Shown here one piece after another: positions 42,317-50,058 of a stretch of DNA of 64,000 nucleotides (its first letter is position 1; every line of letters begins with the position of its first letter). The position numbers were made by a program, and so were the translations under genes. Origin of the DNA: Chloroflexota bacterium (GTDB lineage: Bacteria; Chloroflexota; Dormibacteria; Dormibacterales; Dormibacteraceae). The stretch is taken from the NCBI GenBank assembly GCA_005882135.1, contig VBDR01000031.1:1-64000 (forward strand), in the 5' to 3' direction. Under the pieces are notes generated by a model. That model was not told the origin of the DNA, made no database searches, and saw nothing but the letters and a program-made list of their open reading frames with translations.

Positions 42317-42350
42317 GTCGTGATCGGTCGACCAACTCAGGGCGGCCTGC

Positions 42351-42356
42351 TTAAAT
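42351..42356 (+). promoter_or_regulatory. -10-like hexamer for the PH-domain gene
   Basis: TTAAAT, with eight bases to the ATG at 42365 and no Shine-Dalgarno sequence. It fits the short-spacing pattern seen elsewhere in the window. Confidence 0.4.
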
Positions 42357-42364
42357 AGGCGGCC

Positions 42365-42910
42365 ATGAGCAAGCTCCTTCCCGGCGAGAACCTCGTTTTG
42401 CAAGACCACCCTCACTGGATCACCGTCATCAAGAGCGTTCTTGCCCCGGTGGTCCTCCTCGTCGTCGTCGCGATCGCCGACTTCACCCTCCTCGGCCCGG
42501 GCTACGGCTTCTACATCCCCAGGCTGAGGACAATCCTCACCCTGGCCGTGGTCGCGCTCGTGCTCCTCTGGCTGATCGCCGTGTGGATCCGCTGGCGGTC
42601 GATCAGCTACACCCTCACCGACCAGCGCATCAAGATCGAGTCTGGCGTGTTCGGCCGGCAGGAGAAGATCATCCCCATCGACCGCGTCCAGGACTGCACG
42701 ACCCGTCAGTCCCTTCTCGGCCGCATCCTCGGCTATGGGCGGGTTGAGATCGACGCCGCCGGAGCGCAGGGCGCCGAGATCCTCGACCACCTGCCGAATC
42801 CTGGCAACTTCCGCGACCAGGTCTTCACGGAGTCGGAGAAGCGGCGCGGCGGTCCTGCGCCCACGGCTACGCCGGCCAGGCCGGTGCCCGCCCATCCCAG
42901 CGGAGTCTGA
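42365..42910 (+). CDS. Bacterial PH-domain membrane protein
   Basis: The 181-residue protein has an N-terminal soluble piece (LPGENLVLQDHPHWITVIKS) and two spans (about residues 25-45 and 55-77). A YdbS-like bacterial PH domain follows (WRSISYTLTDQRIKIESGVF, KIIPIDRVQDCTTRQSLLGR, GYGRVEIDAAGAQGAEILDH). Such proteins are membrane-associated with unknown ligands. The tail ESEKRRGG is followed by about 20 low-complexity Pro/Ala residues. The tail's coding sequence is one arm of a 20-bp direct repeat shared with the start of aroK. Confidence 0.8.
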   Translation: MSKLLPGENLVLQDHPHWITVIKSVLAPVVLLVVVAIADFTLLGPGYGFYIPRLRTILTLAVVALVLLWLIAVWIRWRSISYTLTDQRIKIESGVFGRQEKIIPIDRVQDCTTRQSLLGRILGYGRVEIDAAGAQGAEILDHLPNPGNFRDQVFTESEKRRGGPAPTATPARPVPAHPSGV

Positions 42911-42920
42911 GAAGCGGCGC
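42828..42920 (+). repeat. 20-bp direct repeat spanning the PH/aroK junction
   Basis: CGGAGTCGGAGAAGCGGCGC (42828-42847) recurs at 42901-42920 with one mismatch, 73 bases apart. Both copies encode ESEKRR, but in frames offset by one. Removing the 73 bases would join the PH protein in frame to AroK. Confidence 0.85.
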
Positions 42921-43412
42921 AAGCCGCTCGCACTGCTCGGCTTCATGGGCTCGGGCAAGACGCTGGTGGGCGCGCTGGTGGCTCAACGGGCGGGGGCAAA
43001 CTTTTTCGACCTCGACCACCTGGTCGAAGACAGGGCAGGCATGTCGGTAGCTGAGATCTTCGCCACTCACAGCGAAGAGACATTTCGAGCCCTCGAGAGG
43101 GAGATGCTGCCGCGAGCCCTGCAGCCGGATACGGTGGTCGCCCTGGGCGGCGGAGTCGCGATGGACGACGATAACTGGGCGCTGATCTCTGACCGCGCGC
43201 TGACCGTCTACCTGGAGGTGGCTTTCGACATGGTCTGGGAGCGCATCCGTCAGCTGCCGGGCCGGCCACTGGTCGCGGGCCGCACCGCTTCTGAGGTGGA
43301 GTCGCTGTACGAACGGCGCCGCGCGCGCTATGAGCAGGCTACGCATCGGGTGGACGGCAACCTTCCCGCCGGAGAGGTGGCGGAACAGGTGATGAAGCTG
43401 TGGTCCGCCTGA
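42894..43412 (+). CDS. aroK: Shikimate kinase, start codon unresolved
   Basis: AroK phosphorylates shikimate. Conserved motifs are the P-loop LALLGFMGSGKTLVGALVA, FFDLDHLVEDRAGMSVAEIF (Asp for shikimate and Mg), VVALGGGVAMDD, and the lid GRPLVAGRTASE. No ATG, GTG or TTG lies between the P-loop's own ATG (42945) and position 42744, deep in the PH gene. I give ATC 42894 as a placeholder; CTG 42933 and the long overlapping ATG 42735 are alternatives. Lengths of about 160-172 residues fit the family. It overlaps aroB by 13 bases. Confidence 0.8.
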   Translation: MPAESEKRRKPLALLGFMGSGKTLVGALVAQRAGANFFDLDHLVEDRAGMSVAEIFATHSEETFRALEREMLPRALQPDTVVALGGGVAMDDDNWALISDRALTVYLEVAFDMVWERIRQLPGRPLVAGRTASEVESLYERRRARYEQATHRVDGNLPAGEVAEQVMKLWSA

Positions 43413-44476
43413 TCCTCGACTCGAGCACGGGTGGCTACCCCGTCCTGATCGGCACCAACCTCCAGCGTGACCTGCGCAACGTCGTCACGCGCCTCGACCC
43501 GACCGGCGCGGCGATCGTGACCGACACCAACGTGAGGCCGTACGCCCTGAAGGTTGCGAAGGCGATCAAACGAGCTGGCCTGAAGACCTCGATCCACGCC
43601 ATCCCGGCGAGTGAACGTTCCAAATCCATGACCCAGCTGGAAGCAGTGCTTTCGTTCCTCGAGCGGCAGCACATCGACCGCGGCGGATGCGTCATCGCGG
43701 TGGGGGGAGGCACCGTCGGCGACCTGGCCGGCCTGGCGGCCGCGATCTGGCAGCGTGGCGTCCGGCTGGTCGCGGTGCCCACGACGCTGCTCGCCATGGT
43801 GGATTCGAGCATCGGCGGCAAGACGGGCGTCAACGGCATGCGCTCGAAGAACGCAATCGGCGCCTTCTGGCAACCGTCGGCAGTGATCTCCGACCTGGCC
43901 ACCATCGAGTCGCTGCCAGTCCCGAACTATCGGGACGCCTTTGCGGAGGTTGTAAAGTACGCCGTCGCCGTGGACCGAGGCCTGTTCGACCTGCTGCAGA
44001 GGAATGGTCCGCGCCTGGTCGAGCGGGACGCGGGGATGCTCGAACGCGTTGTGTTTAGATGCGTCGCCGCCAAGGCGCTGATCGTGGCCAAGGACGAGCG
44101 CGACCGCGGGCCGCGCGCGATCCTCAACTACGGCCACACCGCGGGCCACGCGCTCGAGGCGGCGACCGCATTTCGTGTCAGCCACGGTCGTGCCGTCGCC
44201 TTCGGCATGCGCGTCGCGGGACGGATCGCAATGGGGCTGGATCTGTGCAGCAAGCGCACAGTCGATGCTCAGGACGAGCTGCTGGACGCTTTCGGCCTCC
44301 CGGACAAGCCGCCGCACGCCGACCCCAAGCGAGTGCTGGCGGCGATGGCCGCGGACAAGAAGGCGCGTCGGGGCAAGGTCGCCTGGGTCATGCCGAGGCG
44401 CATCGGCCACGCTGAGATCGGACATACCGTGCCCGGCGCGCTGGTCCGCCGCGTCATCACGAGGTCGCTGGCGTGA
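43400..44476 (+). CDS. aroB: 3-dehydroquinate synthase
   Basis: AroB cyclises DAHP to 3-dehydroquinate, using NAD and a metal. The 358-residue protein has VIAVGGGTVGDLAGLAAAIW (NAD-binding), VPTTLLAMVDSSIGGKTGVN, AFAEVVKYAVAVD, and metal ligands in ILNYGHTAGHALEA and the later VSHGRAVAFGM. It starts at GTG 43400 inside the aroK end and overlaps aroQ by GTGA. With aroE, aroK and aroQ it forms a nearly contiguous shikimate segment. Confidence 0.96.
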   Translation: MVRLILDSSTGGYPVLIGTNLQRDLRNVVTRLDPTGAAIVTDTNVRPYALKVAKAIKRAGLKTSIHAIPASERSKSMTQLEAVLSFLERQHIDRGGCVIAVGGGTVGDLAGLAAAIWQRGVRLVAVPTTLLAMVDSSIGGKTGVNGMRSKNAIGAFWQPSAVISDLATIESLPVPNYRDAFAEVVKYAVAVDRGLFDLLQRNGPRLVERDAGMLERVVFRCVAAKALIVAKDERDRGPRAILNYGHTAGHALEAATAFRVSHGRAVAFGMRVAGRIAMGLDLCSKRTVDAQDELLDAFGLPDKPPHADPKRVLAAMAADKKARRGKVAWVMPRRIGHAEIGHTVPGALVRRVITRSLA

Positions 44477-44904
44477 AGCGCGTCGTGGTGGTTCATGGGC
44501 CGAACCTCAACCTGCTCGGCAAGCGCGAACCGCACATCTATGGGACCCGCTCGCTGGATGATCTCAACCAGACGGTGCGTGAAAAGGCCTCCAGGCTCGG
44601 TCTTGAGGTCACCCTCTTTCAGAGCAATCACGAGGGCGAGATCATCGACTTCCTGCAGAAGGAAGGGCCAGGATCGGCCGGCATCGTGATCAACCCCGGC
44701 GCCCTGTCTCACTACTCGCTCGCCCTTTACGATTGCCTGCAGGCCCTTGCGCTGCCGGTGGTCGAGGTCCACCTCTCGAACCTCCACGCGCGTGAGGAGT
44801 TCCGGTCCAAAAGCGTGACCGCGCGCGCCGCGCGGGGCGTGATTACCGGACTCGGCTTCGTGGGATATGAGCTGGCATTGGATTTTCTAGCCACCGAGAA
44901 ATGA
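44473..44904 (+). CDS. aroQ: Type II 3-dehydroquinate dehydratase
   Basis: This is the dodecameric type II dehydroquinase, which makes 3-dehydroshikimate. The 143-residue protein has VHGPNLNLLGKREPHIYGTR (catalytic Arg and Tyr), FQSNHEGEIIDFLQ, INPGALSHYSLALYDCL, and VEVHLSNLHAREEFRSKSV with the catalytic His. In the third motif the usual NPGAYTHTS reads NPGALSHYS, with the His kept. It starts at GTG 44473 and is coupled to aroB and efp. Confidence 0.95.
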   Translation: MKRVVVVHGPNLNLLGKREPHIYGTRSLDDLNQTVREKASRLGLEVTLFQSNHEGEIIDFLQKEGPGSAGIVINPGALSHYSLALYDCLQALALPVVEVHLSNLHAREEFRSKSVTARAARGVITGLGFVGYELALDFLATEK

Positions 44905-45458
44905 TTTCCACCAACGACTTCCGCAACGGGACGATGTTCGAGATGGACGGACAGCTCCTGTCCATCGTCAGCGTTGAGCACATCAAACTGGCGCGCGCGG
45001 GCGCGGTGATCAAGGCCAAGCTGCGCAACGTCCTTACCGGTTCGATCTTCGAACAGAGCTTCCGCAGCGGCGACAAGTACCGAACCGTCCGCATCGACAG
45101 CACCGAGGCGACATACCTCTACTCGGACGGCAGCCATCACTACTTCATGGACACGAAGACCTACGACCAGGTCGCCGTCGACGAGGAGATGCTCGAATCC
45201 GTCCTTCCGCTCTTGAAAGACGGCAGCACCGTGTTTCTGCAGCGATACCAGGATCGACTGATCGGCGTCGAGCTGCCGATCAACGTGGATCTGATAGTGG
45301 TGTCGACCGATCCGGGTTTCAAAGGGGACACGGTTTCGGGCGCGACCAAGCCGGCGAAGCTCGAGACCGGTGCGACCATCCAGGTACCCCTGTTCATCCA
45401 CTCCGGCGATGTGATTCGCGTCGACACACGCGACCAGACTTACGTGGAGCGCGCCTAG
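44901..45458 (+). CDS. efp: Translation elongation factor P, Arg-32 loop type
   Basis: EF-P relieves ribosome stalling at polyproline. The 185-residue, three-domain protein is full length (STNDFRNGTMFEMDGQLLSI, domain III TGATIQVPLFIHSGDVIRVD). The domain I tip loop, usually KPGKGxAF with a modified Lys, is KLARAGAVIKAKLRN with Arg at residue 32. The Rxx-A-V-[VI]-K-x-K-L pattern resembles Pseudomonas-type EF-P, whose Arg32 is rhamnosylated by EarP. No earP was found here. It overlaps aroQ by ATGA. Confidence 0.95.
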   Translation: MISTNDFRNGTMFEMDGQLLSIVSVEHIKLARAGAVIKAKLRNVLTGSIFEQSFRSGDKYRTVRIDSTEATYLYSDGSHHYFMDTKTYDQVAVDEEMLESVLPLLKDGSTVFLQRYQDRLIGVELPINVDLIVVSTDPGFKGDTVSGATKPAKLETGATIQVPLFIHSGDVIRVDTRDQTYVERA

Positions 45459-45505
45459 AGGCCCCTTCTAAACCGGTTCAACGCCCGCAGGCCACGATCG
45501 AGGCG

Positions 45506-45511
45506 TAGGAT
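45506..45511 (+). promoter_or_regulatory. -10 hexamer for the Asp23-nusB unit
   Basis: TAGGAT, with nine bases to the ATG at 45521 and no Shine-Dalgarno sequence. It lies in the 62-base gap after efp and probably starts the asp23-to-plsC run. Confidence 0.5.
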
Positions 45512-45520
45512 CAGTCGGTT

Positions 45521-45871
45521 ATGAGTGAGAACGGTTCGCTGGGGGCAGTTCGTGTGGCCAACGAGGTGATCGCGAGCATCGCCGCTTTGGCCGCCGGCGA
45601 AGTCGAAGGTGTGGAAGGCATGGACGAGGCCGCGGCCCGTCACTTCGGCGATTGGGTTCGGCGCCAGGCCGCGCATCGCGGAGTGCGCGTGCACATCGAG
45701 GGCGATCGCTCGATCCATCTCGAGGTTTTCATCACCGTCGCCTCGGAGGCGAAGCTTGCCGATGTGGCCGCGGCGGTGCAGGCCAACGTCGTGGAAGCCA
45801 CGGAGCGCATGCTTGGCCTGGAGGTCGGTGAGGTGAACGTCTTCGTCTCGAGCGTCGCCTTCGCCAGCTAA
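45521..45871 (+). CDS. Asp23/Gls24-family envelope stress protein
   Basis: The 116-residue protein matches the Asp23 fold (VRVANEVIASIAALAAGEVE, GVEGMDEAAARHFGDW, VRVHIEGDRSIHLEVFITV, VNVFVSSVAFAS). Gram-positive Asp23 proteins sit near the membrane and are linked to cell-wall stress. The order efp-asp23-nusB is common in Firmicutes and related lineages, which supports a monoderm identity. It ends exactly one base before the nusB start codon. Confidence 0.88.
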   Translation: MSENGSLGAVRVANEVIASIAALAAGEVEGVEGMDEAAARHFGDWVRRQAAHRGVRVHIEGDRSIHLEVFITVASEAKLADVAAAVQANVVEATERMLGLEVGEVNVFVSSVAFAS

Positions 45872-46276
45872 TTGGGGAAGCGCCACCAGGCACGGGAGCT
45901 GGCGCTCAAGGTCCTGTTCCAGCTCGAAGGCACCGGCGATGAGGTCGACGAAGTGCTGAGGTATCACGCCTCCGAGAACGGGGCCGGCGAGGAGATCGCC
46001 AACTTCGCGCGTCAGCTTGTCGACGGCGTGATCGCCAACCAGGTCAAGCTCGACTCGATCCTGAGCGAGGCCTCGGAGCACTGGAAGCTGGACCAGATGG
46101 CGAAGGTCGACCGGATCATCCTCCGGATCGCCGTTTACGAGATCGCGATCGACCGCAGGGTGCCGACCAAGGCGGCGATCAACGAGTCGATCGAGCTCGC
46201 CAAGACGTTTTCGGGCGACGAAGCCGGCCGTTTCGTCAACGGCATCCTCGGCAAGGTGGCTGCAACCGCGATTTGA
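45872..46276 (+). CDS. nusB: Transcription antitermination factor NusB
   Basis: NusB binds boxA RNA with NusE and supports rRNA transcription antitermination. The 134-residue all-helical protein has RHQARELALKVLFQLEGTGD, a basic N-terminus, and KVDRIILRIAVYEIAIDRRV then PTKAAINESIELAKTFSGDE. The start is TTG 45872, directly after the asp23 stop. It overlaps xseB by TTGA. Confidence 0.93.
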   Translation: MGKRHQARELALKVLFQLEGTGDEVDEVLRYHASENGAGEEIANFARQLVDGVIANQVKLDSILSEASEHWKLDQMAKVDRIILRIAVYEIAIDRRVPTKAAINESIELAKTFSGDEAGRFVNGILGKVAATAI

Positions 46277-46470
46277 GTCAGCCGCGTGAGCTCGACGACC
46301 TTCTCGCCGACCTCGAGACGACGATGGGCAAGCTGGCGGACGGGACGGCCCCACTCGACGACCTGGTCGCGGCCCATCAAAGAGCGGTCCGTCTACTCGC
46401 CGACGCGCAGGCGCGGCTGGCAGAGCTTCGAGCTCGCGCGGACGAAACCTCAAAATTGCTCACCGGGTGA
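46273..46470 (+). CDS. xseB: Exodeoxyribonuclease VII small subunit
   Basis: XseB pairs with XseA to form exonuclease VII. The 65-residue protein has the family helices ELDDLLADLETTMGKLADGT, PLDDLVAAHQRAVRLLADAQ and RLAELRARADE. It starts at TTG 46273 in a TTGA overlap with nusB. The large subunit gene xseA, usually adjacent, is not in this window. Confidence 0.85.
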   Translation: MSQPRELDDLLADLETTMGKLADGTAPLDDLVAAHQRAVRLLADAQARLAELRARADETSKLLTG

Positions 46471-46889
46471 AGTTTCTTCTCGCGCCGCTCGTGGCCTGGA
46501 CGATCGCGCAGGCCGCCAAGCTCCTGCTCACCTCGTTCCGGCAGCGAGGGCTCAACCTACGAGTCCTGGCCGAGACCGGCGGCATGCCCAGCAGCCACGC
46601 CGCGATCGTGATGGGCCTGACCGCGGCGGTCGGTAAATATTCGGGCCTCGCTTCCGCTCCGTTCGCGATCGCCCTTATCTTCACATTCGTGGTGATGTAC
46701 GACGCGGCCGGCCTGCGCCGGGCAGCGGGGCGCCAGGCCGAGGTCCTCAACCGCCTGGTCGAGGACCTGGTCCACATGAGGGGTGTGCAGGAGGCCCGGC
46801 TGCGCGAGCTGCTGGGACACACGCCGTTCGAGGTCCTGGTGGGCGCAGTGATCGGGCTCGCAGTCGGCATCCTGCTACCGGCGAGCTGA
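46467..46889 (+). CDS. Divergent PAP2-family membrane protein (YuiD-like)
   Basis: This 140-residue protein has three or four spans and the DUF212/divergent PAP2 pattern: APLVAWTIAQAAKLLL, TGGMPSSHAAIVMGLTAAVG, VVMYDAAGLRRAAGRQAEVL, LRELLGHTPFEVLVGAVIG. The GMPSSH and GHTPFEV boxes correspond to phosphatase motifs of PAP2 enzymes, so a lipid phosphate or diphosphate substrate is plausible. It starts at GTG 46467 (GTGA overlap). Confidence 0.87.
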   Translation: MKFLLAPLVAWTIAQAAKLLLTSFRQRGLNLRVLAETGGMPSSHAAIVMGLTAAVGKYSGLASAPFAIALIFTFVVMYDAAGLRRAAGRQAEVLNRLVEDLVHMRGVQEARLRELLGHTPFEVLVGAVIGLAVGILLPAS

Positions 46890-47611
46890 TGCCTCGCCTT
46901 GACGTGCTGGTGACGGAGAGCGGGCTGGCCGAATCACGCCAGCGTGCGCAGGCTCTGATCCTCGCGGGCAAGGTGCGTGTGGCCGGTGAAACGGTGCGCA
47001 GTCCTGGTCGCAAGGTGAGCGAAGACGCGCACATCGCAGTCGACTCTGAGCCAGGCTACGCGAGCCGCGGCGCCCTCAAGCTTGGACCCGCGCTCGATCG
47101 ATTCAGCGTCGATCCGCGCGGACGGGTGTGTGCGGACATCGGCGCGTCGACCGGCGGTTTCACGGACGTCCTGCTGCGCCGGGGTGCGGTCACGGTCTAC
47201 GCGGTCGACGTCGGCCGCGGACTCCTGCACTGGCGTCTTCGGCAGGACCCGCGCGTGGTGGTCATCGAACGGGTCAACGCCCGTGACCTCGAAACATTTG
47301 CCGAACCGATCAGCCTGATCGTGATCGATGTTTCGTTCATCAGCCTCGAGAAAGTCTTGCCGGCCGTGCGTCGGGCGGCCCCGGATGCCGAGATTGTCGC
47401 GCTCTTCAAGCCGCAGTTCGAGGTCGGGCGCATCGAGGTGGGGAAGGGAGGCATCGTGCGTAACCCTTCGGCCGTGGAGGCTGCGCTAAAGCGCTTTCGC
47501 GAATCGTGTGCGGCCAACGGTTACGCAGTCCGCGCCGAAGCACCTTCCGAGCTGCTGGGCGCGGAAGGCAATCGCGAGATCTTCGTCCATCTGCAGCCGG
47601 AGAGGCCATGA
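46889..47611 (+). CDS. tlyA: TlyA-family rRNA 2'-O-methyltransferase
   Basis: TlyA methylates riboses in 16S and/or 23S rRNA and affects capreomycin sensitivity in mycobacteria. The 240-residue protein has an N-terminal S4 RNA-binding domain (RLDVLVTESGLAESRQRAQA), the linker GYASRGALKLGPAL, and an FtsJ-like methyltransferase (ADIGASTGGFTDVLLRRGA, VDVGRGLLHWRLRQD, IDVSFISLEKVLPAV, FKPQFEVGR). Its ATG shares one base with the PAP2 stop, and its stop overlaps nadK by ATGA. Confidence 0.94.
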   Translation: MPRLDVLVTESGLAESRQRAQALILAGKVRVAGETVRSPGRKVSEDAHIAVDSEPGYASRGALKLGPALDRFSVDPRGRVCADIGASTGGFTDVLLRRGAVTVYAVDVGRGLLHWRLRQDPRVVVIERVNARDLETFAEPISLIVIDVSFISLEKVLPAVRRAAPDAEIVALFKPQFEVGRIEVGKGGIVRNPSAVEAALKRFRESCAANGYAVRAEAPSELLGAEGNREIFVHLQPERP

Positions 47612-48450
47612 GGATCTGCCTCATTCGAGGTTCAGGCGTAGAGCAGGAAGAGGTCGACAGCGTCTTTCACGCGATGAGGGCACGGCAGGTTGACGCCGTC
47701 GAGCTGAGGCGGGACGCGAAGGCGGGGACGGTTGCCGATCTCTTGAAGGCAACCGACGTCATCCTCACTCTGGGCGGCGATGGAACTTTCCTGGCCGGCG
47801 CGCGGGTGGCGGCTCCGCGGGACATCCCCGTCCTGGGCGTCAACCACGGCCATCTTGGGTTCCTGACAGAGATCGAGGCGCACGAGATGAGCATGGGCTT
47901 GAGCCGGTTCTTCGACGGTTCATATCGGATCGAGGAACGGACAATGCTCCAGGTCACGCTGTCTCGAAAAGGCCGGAGCATGGTCCAGGAGATCGGCCTC
48001 AACGAGGTGGTTGTTGACCATTCGGGCGAGACGCATATCCTGCGCCTGGAGATCGACGTCGGCGGACAGCGCGTGGGCGTGATCGACGCGGACGGTGCCA
48101 TCGTGGCGACGGCCAGCGGCTCTACCGCTTACGCGCTCGCCAGCGGCGGGCCGATCCTCGAGCCGACCCTGCAGGACCTTCTGCTCGTGCCGATGAGCCC
48201 GTTCGCACTCACGGTCCGACCGATAGTGTTCGCGCCCGGCCAGGAAATCAGCCTGACCGTCGTGCGGGGACCTGGCGAGATGCGCGTCGACGGCCAGGGG
48301 CGTGGGCAAGAGGTGGCCATCGGCGATGTCGTCAGCTGCGGATCACATGCGAAGCGCCTGAAGGTGATTCGGTTCAGCCCGCCGGAGAGCTTCTATCAGC
48401 GGCTGGCCGACAAGCTGGGATGGGGCAGACCGCTGGTCCCCAAGAAGTAG
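47608..48450 (+). CDS. nadK: NAD kinase
   Basis: This kinase makes NADP from NAD. The start at ATG 47608 (ATGA overlap with tlyA) gives 280 residues. Motifs: the catalytic Asp in LTLGGDGTFLAGARVAA, VLGVNHGHLGFLTEI, GLNEVVVDHSGETHIL, DGAIVATASGSTAYALASGG, and a beta-rich C-terminus with VRPIVFAPGQEISL. The tlyA-nadK-recN order is frequent in Gram-positive and actinobacterial genomes. Confidence 0.95.
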   Translation: MRICLIRGSGVEQEEVDSVFHAMRARQVDAVELRRDAKAGTVADLLKATDVILTLGGDGTFLAGARVAAPRDIPVLGVNHGHLGFLTEIEAHEMSMGLSRFFDGSYRIEERTMLQVTLSRKGRSMVQEIGLNEVVVDHSGETHILRLEIDVGGQRVGVIDADGAIVATASGSTAYALASGGPILEPTLQDLLLVPMSPFALTVRPIVFAPGQEISLTVVRGPGEMRVDGQGRGQEVAIGDVVSCGSHAKRLKVIRFSPPESFYQRLADKLGWGRPLVPKK

Positions 48451-48454
48451 TCCC

Positions 48455-50047
48455 ATGCTGAAGGAGTTGAAGGTTCGCGACCTCGCCCTGGTCGCGGAGT
48501 CGATCGTCCGCTTCGGCCCGGGCCTCAACCTTCTCACCGGCGAGACGGGCAGCGGCAAGTCGCTGATCATCGACGCGTTGAGCCTGGCCCTTGGGGCGCG
48601 CGGCGGCGCCGACCAGGTCCGGTACGGGGCGGACCGCGCCACCATCGAGGCTGCATTCGATGGGGTCGTTCTCTGGCGCGAGGTCGGCAAGCGAAGCGCG
48701 GCGCGAATCGACGGGCGGGTGGCGACGCCTGGCCAGGTGCGCGAGCTCGGCGAGAGGCTCGTCGCCCTCCACGGCCAGCAGGAGCACCATGGGCTGCTCG
48801 ACGCCGACACGCAGACCGAGCTTCTCGACGCCTACGGAGGCGCGCTCGAGATGCGGGCCGCGGCCGCGGCGGCGCACGCGACCTGGCTTGGCGCTCTCAA
48901 TGCCCTGCGCGATCTCGAGCAGCTTCGCGCGCGTGGACAGCGCGAGGAAGAGTACCTGCGCTGGCAGCTCGATGAGCTGCGGCATGCGGACCCGCAGCCC
49001 GGCGAGGACGAGGCTCTGGCCGCGGAGCGCATCGCGGTGCGCCACTCGGCGCGCCTGGCCGAGCTTGCACAGCAGGCGATGGATGCCCTGCATGAAGAGG
49101 GACTCGCTCGCGCCGCGGTGGCGATCAGCTCCGCGGCCGCTCTCGATGCCCGGCTGGGCGAGCAGGCCGAGCGGCTCGATTCACTCGCCGAGGAGACCTC
49201 CGACCTGGCCGCGGCCGTGCGGCGTTACGTCGAGCTGCTGGATTCTGATCCGGGCAGGCTCGAGGCGATCGAGTCCCGGCTGGCAGTGCTCGACGGCATC
49301 AAGCGCAAGCACGGCGGCTCGATCGAATCGGCCATTCAGGCACGGCGGCGCCTGGAGCTCCAGCTCGGCGCGACCGAAGATCTCGATTCCGCCGTCGCCG
49401 TCGCCGAGGCCGAGCAGCGGAATCGCCGGGCGGAGCTGGACGCCGCTGCCGGTCGCCTGACCAAGGCCCGGACCGCGGCCTCGCGCCGCATGGAGAAGGC
49501 GGTCGCCGCCGAGCTGCAGGGCCTGCGCCTCGAAGCCTCGCGATTCGGGGTCGCGCTGCGGCCGCTCGCTGAAGCCGGGCCTGGCGGCGCGGAGGCGGCG
49601 GAGATGATGTTCTCGGCCAACCCGGGCGAGCCGATCGCTCCGCTGGCGAAGGTCGCCTCGGGTGGGGAACTTGCCCGCGTCATGCTGGCCATCAAGACGG
49701 TCGGCGTGGGCGCCGATCGCACGCCGACGCTTGTCTTCGACGAGGTTGACGCCGGCATCGGCGGCGAGGCCGCGACCCAGGTCGGCATCCGGTTGAAAGC
49801 GCTCGGTGAGCGGCACCAGGTGCTGGTGGTGACGCACCTCGCCCAGATCGCGTCATTTGCCGACCACCATCTCGTGGTCGAGAAGGCGCCCGGCCGAGAC
49901 GGCCGCAACGTGGTCACGGTGCGAGAGCTCGCCGGCGAAGACGAGAAGGCTCGCGAGCTCGCGCGGATGATGAGCGGTGGCGTCACGCCGAAGGCGGTGG
50001 CTCGCGCGCACGAGCTCCTCGAAGAAGCCGGAAGGCCCGTGAGGTAG
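48455..50047 (+). CDS. recN: DNA repair protein RecN
   Basis: RecN is an SMC-like ATPase that acts at double-strand breaks. In 530 residues it has Walker A LLTGETGSGKSLIIDALSLA, two coiled arms (for example QREEEYLRWQLDELRHADPQ) meeting in the middle, the ABC signature KVASGGELARVMLAIKTV, Walker B PTLVFDEVDAGIGGEAATQ, and VTHLAQIASFADHH. It is slightly shorter than typical RecN (about 550-560 residues). It starts four bases after nadK. Confidence 0.95.
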   Translation: MLKELKVRDLALVAESIVRFGPGLNLLTGETGSGKSLIIDALSLALGARGGADQVRYGADRATIEAAFDGVVLWREVGKRSAARIDGRVATPGQVRELGERLVALHGQQEHHGLLDADTQTELLDAYGGALEMRAAAAAAHATWLGALNALRDLEQLRARGQREEEYLRWQLDELRHADPQPGEDEALAAERIAVRHSARLAELAQQAMDALHEEGLARAAVAISSAAALDARLGEQAERLDSLAEETSDLAAAVRRYVELLDSDPGRLEAIESRLAVLDGIKRKHGGSIESAIQARRRLELQLGATEDLDSAVAVAEAEQRNRRAELDAAAGRLTKARTAASRRMEKAVAAELQGLRLEASRFGVALRPLAEAGPGGAEAAEMMFSANPGEPIAPLAKVASGGELARVMLAIKTVGVGADRTPTLVFDEVDAGIGGEAATQVGIRLKALGERHQVLVVTHLAQIASFADHHLVVEKAPGRDGRNVVTVRELAGEDEKARELARMMSGGVTPKAVARAHELLEEAGRPVR

Positions 50048-50058
50048 CCTTACGCCTC

